DNA of 42,971 bases from Acidimicrobiaceae bacterium. GTDB lineage: Bacteria; Actinomycetota; Acidimicrobiia; Acidimicrobiales; RAAP-2. Shown here in pieces: positions 23,325 through 31,460 of the stretch. Numbering within the stretch: position 1 is the first letter of the stretch; each line of letters begins with the position of its first letter. Location: positions 91,274 to 134,244 of the forward strand of contig PKXH01000027.1 in NCBI GenBank assembly GCA_003133405.1, read 5' to 3'. Below the pieces are notes generated by a model, which was not told where the DNA came from, did no database searches, and saw only the letters and a list, made by a program, of their open reading frames with translations. The position numbers were made by a program, and so were the translations under genes.

Positions 23325-24365
23325 ATGGCCTCAATCTATGAATACTCTAAAGAAGAGTTGGCCGATCTCCTGGTGGACGAGCCGCGGTATCGGCTCGATC
23401 AACTGTGGCACGGGTTGTGGGTTGATGGTCTAGAGATTGCGGCGATCACGACCATCCCCAAGTTGCTGCGAGCCCGACTTTTGGACCGGTTCCCGTCGAG
23501 TCTCGAGGTTCTTGACGACGTGGTGAGTGATCAAGGGGCCACACGTAAGTGGGTCTTTCGACTCGAGGACGGATCGACCATCGAGACCGTCTTGATGCGC
23601 TACGTGGATCGGGTCACGGTCTGTGTCTCCTCGCAAGCGGGCTGCGCGATGGGCTGCACGTTCTGCGCGACGGGCCAGATGGGCTTCAGTGGTCACTTGA
23701 GTGCGGGACAGGTGCTCGAACAAGTGATGTTCGCCGCCAGAGCCGCCGCGCCCACGCGGCTCTCGAACGTGGTCTTCATGGGGATGGGCGAACCACTCGA
23801 AAACTATCGAGTGACGGTGAACGTGATCCGACGACTTCACGAGTACCGGGGAATGTCGGCGCGACATCTAACGGTGTCAACGGTCGGCGTCGCGCCGGCG
23901 ATTGAGCGTCTCGCCACCGAGGGACTGCCGCTCACCCTGGCGGTGTCGTTGCACGCGGCGAATGACGAAACCCGCAACGAACTCGTCCCACTGAATCGTC
24001 GCTACCCCCTTGAGCGGTTGCACCGAGCCTGCACCACGTGGATCGAGACAACCGGGCGTCGCCTTAGTTTCGAGTGGGCCCTCATCGACGGCGTGAACGA
24101 CACGGACCGAGCAATCGACGAACTCGCCGAGTACGCTAACTCTCTTCACGCGCACGTCAATTTGATCCCGCTCAATCCGACGCCGGGCTATCTCGTGCGC
24201 GGTTCGAGCGCGACGCGGGTGGGTGAGTTCCAAGAGGGACTGCTACGTCAAGGCGTCAACGCGACGGTCAGGAGCACCAGGGGCCGATCGATCGCGGCGG
24301 CCTGTGGCCAACTGGCGAGCGTGACCAACGCTCGGCGACGAACGATTTCGGTGCGCGGAGCCTAA
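23325..24365 (+). CDS. rlmN: 23S rRNA (adenine2503-C2)-methyltransferase RlmN
   Basis: Radical SAM enzyme of 346 residues that methylates A2503 of 23S rRNA, and A37 of some tRNAs in E. coli. The iron-sulfur motif CxxxCxxC is CAMGCTFC (Cys107, Cys111, Cys114), followed by ATGQMGFSG; the family segments VVFMGMGEPLENY, LTVSTVGVAPAI, SLHAANDETRNELVPLNRRY and LIPLNPTPG are present. The C-terminal RSTRGRSIAAACGQL holds the cysteine that carries the methyl intermediate. The start is ATG 23325. The stop overlaps that of the convergent MFS gene by a few bases. Confidence 0.96.
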   Translation: MASIYEYSKEELADLLVDEPRYRLDQLWHGLWVDGLEIAAITTIPKLLRARLLDRFPSSLEVLDDVVSDQGATRKWVFRLEDGSTIETVLMRYVDRVTVCVSSQAGCAMGCTFCATGQMGFSGHLSAGQVLEQVMFAARAAAPTRLSNVVFMGMGEPLENYRVTVNVIRRLHEYRGMSARHLTVSTVGVAPAIERLATEGLPLTLAVSLHAANDETRNELVPLNRRYPLERLHRACTTWIETTGRRLSFEWALIDGVNDTDRAIDELAEYANSLHAHVNLIPLNPTPGYLVRGSSATRVGEFQEGLLRQGVNATVRSTRGRSIAAACGQLASVTNARRRTISVRGA

Positions 24366-25585
24366 AGCGAGGTCTCGCGCCAGAAACTGGGGCGCCAGCG
24401 CATGAGCGCGATCACACCTAGTACGCACATGACGCCGCCCGACACGATAGAGAACTCGGTCGAGGAGAAGTTCGCCACCGTACCCGATTCGAGGTCGCCC
24501 AAGCGCGGACCACCGGTGACGACCGCCATTTGAATTGACGAGACGCGACTGCGGTACTCGTCACTAATCGTGGTCTGCAAGATGGTGCTGCGAAGCACCG
24601 CCGAGATGACGTCCATCGTGCCCGCGACGGCGAGGGCGAGTAGCCCGACCCATAAGACAGGAACGAGTCCGAAGAGCGTCATCGCCACGCCCCAGGCCAT
24701 CACGACGAGCACCACGAGCCGACCGCGGCGGTGAACCCGGTCCATCCAGCCGGTGAAAACCGCCATGACGAGCGCGCCCGCGCCCGGCGCGGCGTAGAGC
24801 AGGCCCAGGATGAACGGCCCACCGTGGTAGACGTGCTCGGTGACCGCTGGAAAGAGCGCGCGCGGCAGACCAAAGACCATGGCGTTCAGGTCGACCAGAT
24901 ACACCGCCTGGACCACGGCGTGCGAGCGCACGTAGCGAAAGCCTTCGCGAATCGCGCGCATGGTCTTTATCCCGGCGTGGTCGCCGGCGGGCTTCATCGG
25001 CGCCATGAGGAACGTGGCGAGGACGAGGACAAAGAACGTGACGCCGTCTAAGAAATAGCACCACGACAGGCCCACTGTCGCCAACAAGACGCCCGCGGCG
25101 CCCGGTCCGGCGACGGCGCCGAGATTGAAGATGATCTGGTTTAGCGAAAAAGCGGCGACGAGCTCCTCCGGGCGAACCAGCATCGGTATCGCCGCCGTGC
25201 GAAGGGGGCCCGAGAGTCCGGCGAAGCCCGCCGCGAGCGCGGGCACGATGACCAGCACGGCGAAGTTGGCGTGGTGAAACGACGCGTTCGTACCCAAGGC
25301 GCAACTTAAGAGCCCCAGGACGAACGAGGCGACAATGAGGAGCGTTCGTCGATCGAAGCGATCTCCGAGCGCGCCGCCCCAGAGTGCGCCGGTGATGAGC
25401 AGAGGAAGTTGAATGAAGCTGACGACCCCGACCCAAAGACTCGAGTGCGTCTCCTGGTAGACCTGGTACGCCACGGCGACGATCGTGAGGTTACTTCCCA
25501 GTACTGAGACCAGTTGGCCGAGGAAGAGTAATCGAAAGTTTCGGCTCGTGCGCAGTGGCGTGACGTCAACGAGTAGCCGGGGCAC
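24362..25585 (-). CDS. Major facilitator superfamily exporter (EntS-like)
   Basis: 407 residues with about 12 hydrophobic segments. The MFS signature between helices 2 and 3 reads GALGDRFDRRTLLI, and the N-terminus PLRTSRNFRLLFLGQLVSVLGSNLTIVAVAYQVY is of the type seen in the MFS_3 group of siderophore or drug exporters. A second GxxxDRxxRR-like loop (GWMDRVHRRGRLVV) follows helix 8. The GTG start at 25585 overlaps an AAGGAG sequence rather than following it, so the true start may be a few codons downstream. The substrate is unknown. It diverges from the 2-oxoacid dehydrogenase genes with a gap of 56 bases. Confidence 0.82.
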   Translation of the reverse strand: MPRLLVDVTPLRTSRNFRLLFLGQLVSVLGSNLTIVAVAYQVYQETHSSLWVGVVSFIQLPLLITGALWGGALGDRFDRRTLLIVASFVLGLLSCALGTNASFHHANFAVLVIVPALAAGFAGLSGPLRTAAIPMLVRPEELVAAFSLNQIIFNLGAVAGPGAAGVLLATVGLSWCYFLDGVTFFVLVLATFLMAPMKPAGDHAGIKTMRAIREGFRYVRSHAVVQAVYLVDLNAMVFGLPRALFPAVTEHVYHGGPFILGLLYAAPGAGALVMAVFTGWMDRVHRRGRLVVLVVMAWGVAMTLFGLVPVLWVGLLALAVAGTMDVISAVLRSTILQTTISDEYRSRVSSIQMAVVTGGPRLGDLESGTVANFSSTEFSIVSGGVMCVLGVIALMRWRPSFWRETSL

Positions 25586-25641
25586 TCCTTCATGGTACGA
25601 GAGTAAGGTATTCGCTGGGCGTTGTGGTCTAAGGAGAGTCG

Positions 25642-26712
25642 ATGATCGGCGAAGAACTAGTCCAGTTGCTCACCCCCGAAGGCGAGCGCATCGCTAACTC
25701 CGAGTACGAGTCCACGCTGGGAATCGACGAGATCTTTGGCTTGTATCGCGACATGGTCATTATCCGACGGCTGTGCAACGAGTCGACGTCGCTCCAACGA
25801 CAGGGCCAGCTCGCGCTGTGGGCGCCGGTCCAGGGCCAAGAAGCGGCGCAGATCGGCGCGGGGCGCGCGCTCCAGCCCATGGATTTCACGTTTCCCACGT
25901 ATCGAGAGCACGGAATTGCCTGGTGTCGCGGGGTGCCACCCAAGGACATGCTGCGACTCTTTCGCGCGACGTCCAACGGTGGCTGGGACCCTCAGAAGTA
26001 CCGGCACTCGGTGCCGACCGTCGTGCTCGGCAACCAGGCGTTGAACGCGGTGGGCTACGCCATGGGTATCCAGCGCGACGGGGCCGAAGAGGCGGTGATG
26101 GCCTTCTTCGGTGACGGGGCCTCGAGCCAGGGTGACGTACTGGAGTCCTTCGTGTGGGCGTCGTCGTTCAATACGCCCGTCGTCTTTTTCTGTCAGAACA
26201 ACCAGTGGGGTATCTCGACGCCGATGTCCATCCAGTCGAAGATTCCGCTGTACCATCGCGCCCACGGTTTTGGTTTTCCCGGTATTCGAGTGGACGGTAA
26301 CGACGTGCTGGCGGTCTACGAGGTCACCAAGCGCGCGCTCGACAGCGCGCGGGTCGGCGGTGGTCCGACGTTGATCGAGGCCTACACCTACCGATTGGGC
26401 GCGCACACCACCTCCGATGACCCAACGCGCTATCGCATCGACGCCGAGGTGGAGGTCTGGAAGCACCGCGATCCCATCGAACGCGTGAAATCACTCCTGG
26501 TGCGCGAGTACCACGTGAAGAGCGCCAAGTTCGACGAGGTGATTACTGAAGCTGACGCCATGGCATTGCAGCTCCGTGAGGACGTGCTGGCCATGGATCG
26601 ACCCGATCCCATCACGATGTTTGACCACGCCTACGCCGCTCCGCATCCCCTCGTCGAAGAGGGTCGGCGCGAAATGATCGAACTCGGCGTCAGCGCCGCG
26701 AGCCCCTCGTGA
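25642..26712 (+). CDS. 2-oxoacid dehydrogenase E1 component, alpha subunit
   Basis: Thiamine-diphosphate-binding alpha subunit, 356 residues, of a heterotetrameric E1. The cofactor motif runs from GDG (157-159, in FFGDGASSQGDVLES) to NNQWGIS. The regions ALWAPVQGQEAAQIGAG, FPTYREHG and TYRLGAHTTSDDPTRYR are typical of the branched-chain or pyruvate dehydrogenase alpha family. The close relation to the mycobacterial Rv2497c-type subunit favours a branched-chain 2-oxoacid substrate. AAGGAG lies before ATG 25642. The GTG of the beta gene overlaps its stop (GTGA), giving equimolar coupling. Confidence 0.92.
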   Translation: MIGEELVQLLTPEGERIANSEYESTLGIDEIFGLYRDMVIIRRLCNESTSLQRQGQLALWAPVQGQEAAQIGAGRALQPMDFTFPTYREHGIAWCRGVPPKDMLRLFRATSNGGWDPQKYRHSVPTVVLGNQALNAVGYAMGIQRDGAEEAVMAFFGDGASSQGDVLESFVWASSFNTPVVFFCQNNQWGISTPMSIQSKIPLYHRAHGFGFPGIRVDGNDVLAVYEVTKRALDSARVGGGPTLIEAYTYRLGAHTTSDDPTRYRIDAEVEVWKHRDPIERVKSLLVREYHVKSAKFDEVITEADAMALQLREDVLAMDRPDPITMFDHAYAAPHPLVEEGRREMIELGVSAASPS

Positions 26713-27695
26713 CGACGACCAACATGACCATGGCCAAAGCCCTCAACGAGGGACTGCGCCGGGCCATGGAGAAGAACAAGAAGGTGCTGATTATGGGCGA
26801 GGACGTCGGCAAACTCGGCGGCGTCTTTCGCATCACCGATGGCTTGCAAAAAGACTTTGGCGAGGATCGCGTGATTGACGCCCCCCTCGCCGAGTCGGCC
26901 ATCGTGGGCACCGCGGTGGGACTGGCGATTCGGGGATACCGGACTGTCTGTGAGATTCAGTTTGACGGATTCGTCTACCCGGCCTTTGACCAGATTGTCT
27001 CGCAAGTGGCCAAGCTGCACAAGCGTTCGGACGGCGTGTACACGATGGGTCTCGTGATTCGCATTCCCTTCCAGGGTGGTATCGGCGCGATCGAGCACCA
27101 CTCCGAGAGTCCCGAGGCGTACTTCGCCCAGACCGCGGGACTGAGGGTGGTCTCGTGCTCGAACCCGAGCGACGCGTACTGGATGATTCAACAGTCCATC
27201 GAGCACGATGACCCAATCATCTTCTGCGAGGCGAAGAGCCGCTATTGGGAGAAGGGTGAAGTCGATCTGGACAACCCACCCCAGGGACTCTTCGACGCTG
27301 CGGTGCGTCGTGAGGGCACCGACGTCACCGTGATCGGCTACGGCTCTTCCGTCAAGACGATGCTGCGCGCGGCCGACACCGCCGTCGCCGAGGGCACGTC
27401 GTTGGAGATCATTGACGCACGCTCGCTCGCGCCTTTGGACCTGGACACGATGGCCCGCTCGCTCGAGAAGACCGGTCGACTGGTCGTCGTGCAAGAGGCG
27501 CCGCACATGGCTTCGATTGGTTCAGAGATCGTCGCCGAGTTGAGCGAACGGTGTTTCTACTCCCTGCGCGCGCCGGGCTTACGGGTGAGTGGCTATCACG
27601 TGCCGTATCCGCCCTCGCGAATTGAAGAGGACTACCGACCCAGCGTCGAGCGGATCTTGGACGCGGTCGACCGGGTAATGGGAGCCGAGAGTTGA
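26709..27695 (+). CDS. 2-oxoacid dehydrogenase E1 component, beta subunit
   Basis: 328-residue transketolase-like beta subunit. It opens MTMAKALNEGLRRAMEKNKKV, followed by GEDVGKLGGVFRITDGL and APLAESAIVGTAVGLAIRGY, then VEIDLDNP-type and VIGYGSSVKTML segments and the C-terminal transketolase domain with VVVQEAPHMASIGSEI. Together with the alpha subunit it decarboxylates the 2-oxoacid and passes the acyl group to the lipoyl arm of E2. Start GTG 26709 lies in the last codons of the alpha gene, and its own stop overlaps the E2 start in a TTGA. Confidence 0.92.
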   Translation: MTTTNMTMAKALNEGLRRAMEKNKKVLIMGEDVGKLGGVFRITDGLQKDFGEDRVIDAPLAESAIVGTAVGLAIRGYRTVCEIQFDGFVYPAFDQIVSQVAKLHKRSDGVYTMGLVIRIPFQGGIGAIEHHSESPEAYFAQTAGLRVVSCSNPSDAYWMIQQSIEHDDPIIFCEAKSRYWEKGEVDLDNPPQGLFDAAVRREGTDVTVIGYGSSVKTMLRAADTAVAEGTSLEIIDARSLAPLDLDTMARSLEKTGRLVVVQEAPHMASIGSEIVAELSERCFYSLRAPGLRVSGYHVPYPPSRIEEDYRPSVERILDAVDRVMGAES

Positions 27696-29116
27696 GCGAG
27701 AAGATCTTCGAACTGCCTGACGTCGGCGAAGGATTGGTCGAAGCCGAGATCGTCACCTGGAAGGTGAAGGTCGGCGACGTCGTCACGTTGAACCAGCCAC
27801 TCGTGGACATTGAGACCGCCAAGGCCACGGTGGAACTGCCGAGCCCGTACGCGGGCAGGATCGTTGCACTGCACGGCAACGTGGGTGACGTGATGGAGGT
27901 GCACAAGCCGCTCATCACCTTCGACGTTGGCGGCGACGCTGACGCTTCCGTCGCGGTCGAAAGTGAAGAGCCCGTTGTTGAAGTGAAGCCGGCGGCGACC
28001 GGCGAAGGTCGCGAGGCGGTGCTCGTGGGTTATGGCGTCGCGAACGAAGACGGTGTCACGACGCGCACGCGCCGCCGACAAGGGTCGGCACCGGCACCCG
28101 CTCCCGCACCCGCTCTCGCTCCCGCGCCCGCTCCCGCACTTGCGCCAACGCCCGCTCCCGTGGCGACGACCGCGACGCCCGGCCTGGCCCCGCGATCGAC
28201 CCCGCCCGTCCGTCTCTACGCCAAGCAAAACGGCGTTGACCTCGCGACGCTTTCGGGCACCGGTCGAGAGGGACTCATTACCCGAGACGACGTGGCTCGG
28301 GCGTTGAGCGGATCGCCGGTGACCGCGCCCGCTCCGTTACGCTCCACGCCCATCACCGGTCCGACCTCCACGTCGCGCTTCGTCGGGCGAGAGTTGGCGT
28401 CGTGGGCGAGCGGGCCCAAGGAGGAGCGCATTCCGGTAAAGGGTGTGCTTCGCTCGATGTCTGACGCCATGGTCCAAAGCGCGTTCAGCGCGCCGCACGC
28501 GGCCGTGTGGGTTCGCTTCGACGTGACGAAGACGATGGAGTTGCTGGCCTCGCTGAAAGGCCGCCGCAATCTCCAAGACATTCGTCTCTCGCCGTTGACC
28601 ATCGTGGCCCTGGCGTTCTGTGACGCGGCTCGCCACTTTCCGGGCCTCAATTCAAGTTTCGACGCGGCCGCAGGCGAGGTCATTGTCCGAAGAAGCGTGA
28701 ATCTCGGCATCGCTGCCGATACGCCGCGTGGGCTGATCGTGCCCAACATCAAAGGCGCCGATCAGCTCGATCTAGTGGGAATGGCCCAAGCGCTCGAGGT
28801 GTTGATTGAAAAGGCCCGCAATGGCACCACGACCCCCAACGAGATGTACGCCACGACGTTGACCATCACTAACGTCGGTCCCTTTGGCGTGGACGCGGCG
28901 ATACCGATTCTTCCCCCGGGCACCGGCGCGATCTTGGCGGTCGGTCAGTTCGCCAAAGCTCCCTGGGTGGTGAACGACGAGGTCGTCGTGCGCTTCGTCG
29001 GTGAGATCGCGATGTCGTTTGATCACCGCCAAGTGGACGGCGCGATGGCCTCACGAGTGCTCAGCCACGTCGCTCGCTATCTCGAAGATCCCGCCGCGGC
29101 GATAATCGCGGGCTAG
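27692..29116 (+). CDS. Dihydrolipoamide acyltransferase (E2) of a 2-oxoacid dehydrogenase
   Basis: 474 residues in the standard order: one lipoyl domain (1-78) with the acceptor Lys44 in IETAKATVE, a long flexible linker with an Ala/Pro repeat (about 131-160), an E3/E1-binding domain (about 172-207, RLYAKQNGVDLATLSGTGR), a second linker, and the catalytic acyltransferase core ending in SFDHRQVDGAMASRVL, the HxxxDG active site. It transfers the acyl group from E1 to coenzyme A. The unusual TTG start overlaps the beta stop. No E3 (lipoamide dehydrogenase) gene follows, so E3 must be supplied from elsewhere. Confidence 0.94.
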   Translation: MSEKIFELPDVGEGLVEAEIVTWKVKVGDVVTLNQPLVDIETAKATVELPSPYAGRIVALHGNVGDVMEVHKPLITFDVGGDADASVAVESEEPVVEVKPAATGEGREAVLVGYGVANEDGVTTRTRRRQGSAPAPAPAPALAPAPAPALAPTPAPVATTATPGLAPRSTPPVRLYAKQNGVDLATLSGTGREGLITRDDVARALSGSPVTAPAPLRSTPITGPTSTSRFVGRELASWASGPKEERIPVKGVLRSMSDAMVQSAFSAPHAAVWVRFDVTKTMELLASLKGRRNLQDIRLSPLTIVALAFCDAARHFPGLNSSFDAAAGEVIVRRSVNLGIAADTPRGLIVPNIKGADQLDLVGMAQALEVLIEKARNGTTTPNEMYATTLTITNVGPFGVDAAIPILPPGTGAILAVGQFAKAPWVVNDEVVVRFVGEIAMSFDHRQVDGAMASRVLSHVARYLEDPAAAIIAG

Positions 29117-29121
29117 TCGCC

Positions 29122-29568
29122 TCAGGTGCGCAGCGCCGCCAGCGCGCGGTCGGCGTGCGCGTTCATCGAGACTTCGCTGGTGATGACGTCGCGTATCCGA
29201 CGGTCTCGATCGATGACGAACGTCGCGCGCTTGACCTTTAAGAAACCGAGGGATCGCTTGACCCCGTAGAGTCGGGCGACCACGCCCTCGACGTCGGCGA
29301 GTAGCGGATAGTTGAGCCCGTGCTTGAGGGCGAACTGCGCCTGGCGTTCGGGCGGGTCCATCGAGACGCCCACGAGCTGGGCGTCGAGTTGAGCGAACTC
29401 GTCGGCGAGGTCACGAAAGTGGCACGACTCCTTCGTGCAGCCCGGACTCAGGGCCGCGGGGTAGAAGAACAACACGACGGTGCCGTTAACGAGCAGCGTC
29501 GAGAGGGTTCGCTCGTTGCCCTCTTGATCCAAGAGCGAGAAATCAGGGGCCAGATCATTTTTCTGCAC
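29122..29568 (-). CDS. bcp: Peroxiredoxin, BCP/PrxQ type
   Basis: Thiol peroxidase of 148 residues. The peroxidatic Cys44 lies in LSPGCTKESCHF, and Cys49 five residues on is the resolving cysteine typical of the atypical two-cysteine BCP group. APDFSLLDQEGNERTLS starts the fold and VKRATFVIDRDRRIRDV is present near the end. It reduces hydroperoxides using thioredoxin, which this organism encodes at 8.0 kb. The gene converges on the E2 gene with a gap of only 5 bases. Confidence 0.93.
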   Translation of the reverse strand: MQKNDLAPDFSLLDQEGNERTLSTLLVNGTVVLFFYPAALSPGCTKESCHFRDLADEFAQLDAQLVGVSMDPPERQAQFALKHGLNYPLLADVEGVVARLYGVKRSLGFLKVKRATFVIDRDRRIRDVITSEVSMNAHADRALAALRT

Positions 29569-29577
29569 CCCTAAAGG

Positions 29578-30279
29578 CTAAGCGTCCAGGCGGAAGCCGA
29601 CGCCGCGGATGGTCAAGAGATGCCGTGGGTTGGCCGGATCGTCCTCGATCTTCTGACGAAGCCGTTTGACGTGCGTGTCGAGAGTTCGCGTGTCCGAGAG
29701 TTCCAGGCCCCACCAGAGCGTGTCGAGACAGACCTCGCGGGTCACCACCTGGCCCAGGCGAGTCGCGAAGAGCGCGAGCAGGTCGAACTCCTTGCGGCTG
29801 AGTTCGACCTCGTGACCGCGCCGGGTCACCGTGCGTCGAATGAAGTCGATTCGCAGGTCGCCGAAGTTGACCACCTCGCCTTCGCTGATCGAGGTCGGAC
29901 GACGCAACACCGCGCGGATTCGAGCGACGAGTTCACGAAGGCGATAAGGCTTGGTGACGTAGTCCGTCGCGCCGATCTCCAGACCGAGGATGACGTCGAC
30001 TTCGCCTGTACGTGCCGTGACCATGATGATGGGGATGCGCGTGGTGTCGTGCAGTTCGCGACAGTAGTCGAGTCCCGATCCGTCGGGCAGCATCACGTCG
30101 AGCAGCACGAGGTCCGGTTTGGCGGTGACGAGCAGTTCACGAGCCTCGGCGATATTGGTCGCACCAACCACGACGAAGCCCTCGACACTCAGGCCGATGC
30201 TGAGCGCGTCTTGGTAACTTTCCTCGTCTTCGACGATGAGGATGACGGGACGACGCTGCTGTTCAACCATGGCGGTCAC
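29578..30279 (-). CDS. OmpR/PhoB-family response regulator
   Basis: 233 residues. The receiver domain has the acidic pair EDEE (17-20), phospho-acceptor Asp61 in LLDVMLPDG, the conserved Thr in MVTAR and Lys in TKPYRLREL. The C-terminal winged helix (about 135-232) has VELSRKEFDLLALFATRLGQVVTRE and RTLDTHVKRLRQKIEDD, RGVGFRLD, typical of RegX3/PhoB regulators. No histidine kinase gene is adjacent, so the partner is elsewhere. ATG at residue 4 (30270) is an alternative start. It diverges from the formamidase gene. Confidence 0.93.
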   Translation of the reverse strand: MTAMVEQQRRPVILIVEDEESYQDALSIGLSVEGFVVVGATNIAEARELLVTAKPDLVLLDVMLPDGSGLDYCRELHDTTRIPIIMVTARTGEVDVILGLEIGATDYVTKPYRLRELVARIRAVLRRPTSISEGEVVNFGDLRIDFIRRTVTRRGHEVELSRKEFDLLALFATRLGQVVTREVCLDTLWWGLELSDTRTLDTHVKRLRQKIEDDPANPRHLLTIRGVGFRLDA

Positions 30280-30539
30280 GATCGATCGGCGCGGGACGGG
30301 GGGCGGAGCGCGGCACGCCCGAATTCATCAAGGGGACGGTGAGATCGTTGGCGTGCCACGAACCCACCGTAAAAAGGCCGGGTTACCGCAACGTGAAAGG
30401 GGGGGTATCGAAAGGTGGTCGAGAGATGAAACCTTGTGGCGCCCATTCCTCGGGGCCGAGTGCGCCCGAGTCACTGCACCGGGGAGAAGGCGGATCACCG
30501 CTGGGCGCTCTAATCTGGGGCGCACGAATGGGGATGGGC
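30280..30539. promoter_or_regulatory. Divergent control region, possible structured leader
   Basis: Lies between the response regulator and the formamidase. The right part has paired elements that resemble the 3' half of a ZTP (pfl) riboswitch: CACCGGGGAG at 30477-30486 and CCGCTGGGCG at 30498-30507, with a possible outer stem CCTT/AAGG. The conserved 5' half (GACUGGC) is not present, so this is only a weak suggestion. No promoter could be placed with confidence. Confidence 0.2.
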
Positions 30540-31460
30540 ATGATCAAAGCTGACGTCAGAGTCACCCGGGACCAGCACGTGTGGTCCTTTGACGCGCGGC
30601 GTGAGGCGGTGTTGGTGGTCGATCCTGGCACGGTGATCGAGATTGAGACCTGGGACTGTTTCACGGGGCAGGTCCAAAGCGAAGAGGACACGCTCGAAAA
30701 ACTCGATCTCGGTAGGGTCAATAGCGCGACGGGGCCCATTGGCATTCGGGGTGCCGAACCGGGCGACACCTTGTCGGTGACGTTGCTCGACATACGTCCA
30801 GGCGCCCAAGGTGCGGCGATGTGCATCCCGGGATGGGGACAGCTCATCAACGAAGTCGCGTCGCCCACGACGCGGATCTTCAAGGTGGCCAACGGCGTTG
30901 TGACGATGAACGATCGAGTCTCTTTTCCGGCCCAGCCGATGTTCGGCGTGATCGGCGTGTCACCGGCCGCCGGGGAGATCTCGACGTTCCTCGCCGGGCG
31001 ACACGGCGGCAATCTCGATGACCACGTCAACGGCATCGGCGCGACGGTTCACTTGCCGGTGTTCCAACCCGGTGCCCAGTTGGCGATCGGCGACATGCAC
31101 GCGTCAATGGGCGACGGTGAGATCTCGGGCACGGGAGTGGAGATCGAGGGCACCGGGCTCATCAGGGTTGAGCTCATCAAGCACAAGCAAAGCCAGTGGC
31201 CCATCACCGAAACCGCGGAGGCGTTCTTCACCCACGGCACGTCGCCGGACTCTATCGACGACGCCTTGCAACACGCCTGCGAAGAGGCCTTCAAGATTCT
31301 CGTAGATGAGTGGCAGTTCTCGCGAGAAGACGCGTTCATCTTTCTCTCCGTCGCCGGCGATCTCGGTATTGCGGCGTACTACCACCCCTCGCCGGGGTGT
31401 GTCACCGCGCGTCTGCGGGTGCCGAAACTACCCTCGAACCCGTTACCGTTTCGCCCCTAG
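30540..31460 (+). CDS. Acetamidase/formamidase family protein
   Basis: 306 residues from ATG 30540; ATGs at 30528 and 30534 are equally usable. The family hallmarks are visible: PGTVIEIETWDCFTGQ, a NSATGPIGIRGAEPGDTLSVTLLDI block, FPAQPMFGVIGVSPA, GRHGGNLDD, and AIGDMHASMGDGEISGTGVEIEG, whose Asp/His residues form the metal site in the FmdA/AmdA fold. These enzymes hydrolyse formamide or acetamide to ammonia and the acid. The frame is open upstream to 30339, but those residues do not look coding. The stop shares a CTAG tetranucleotide with the stop of the convergent repeat protein gene. Confidence 0.88.
   Translation: MIKADVRVTRDQHVWSFDARREAVLVVDPGTVIEIETWDCFTGQVQSEEDTLEKLDLGRVNSATGPIGIRGAEPGDTLSVTLLDIRPGAQGAAMCIPGWGQLINEVASPTTRIFKVANGVVTMNDRVSFPAQPMFGVIGVSPAAGEISTFLAGRHGGNLDDHVNGIGATVHLPVFQPGAQLAIGDMHASMGDGEISGTGVEIEGTGLIRVELIKHKQSQWPITETAEAFFTHGTSPDSIDDALQHACEEAFKILVDEWQFSREDAFIFLSVAGDLGIAAYYHPSPGCVTARLRVPKLPSNPLPFRP

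Noticed and set aside
23276-23325. Repeated GAACAC before rlmN as an actinobacterial LexA (SOS) box
   Set aside because: The spacing does not give GAACNNNNGTTC, and rlmN is not a known SOS gene.
28080-28160. Ala/Pro repeat in the E2 gene as a possible tandem DNA repeat of mobile origin
   Set aside because: Ala/Pro linkers are normal in dihydrolipoamide acyltransferases.
30378-30392. GGGTTACCG as the end of a c-di-GMP (GEMM) riboswitch
   Set aside because: The tetraloop/receptor and the GGUAGGUAGCG part that must precede it are missing.
30375-30425. Similarity to the guanidine-I (ykkC) riboswitch: GGGTTACCG, TGGTCGAGAG
   Set aside because: Each motif has an insertion or deletion at a conserved place, and the GGGAUAAAAGCCC stem is absent.
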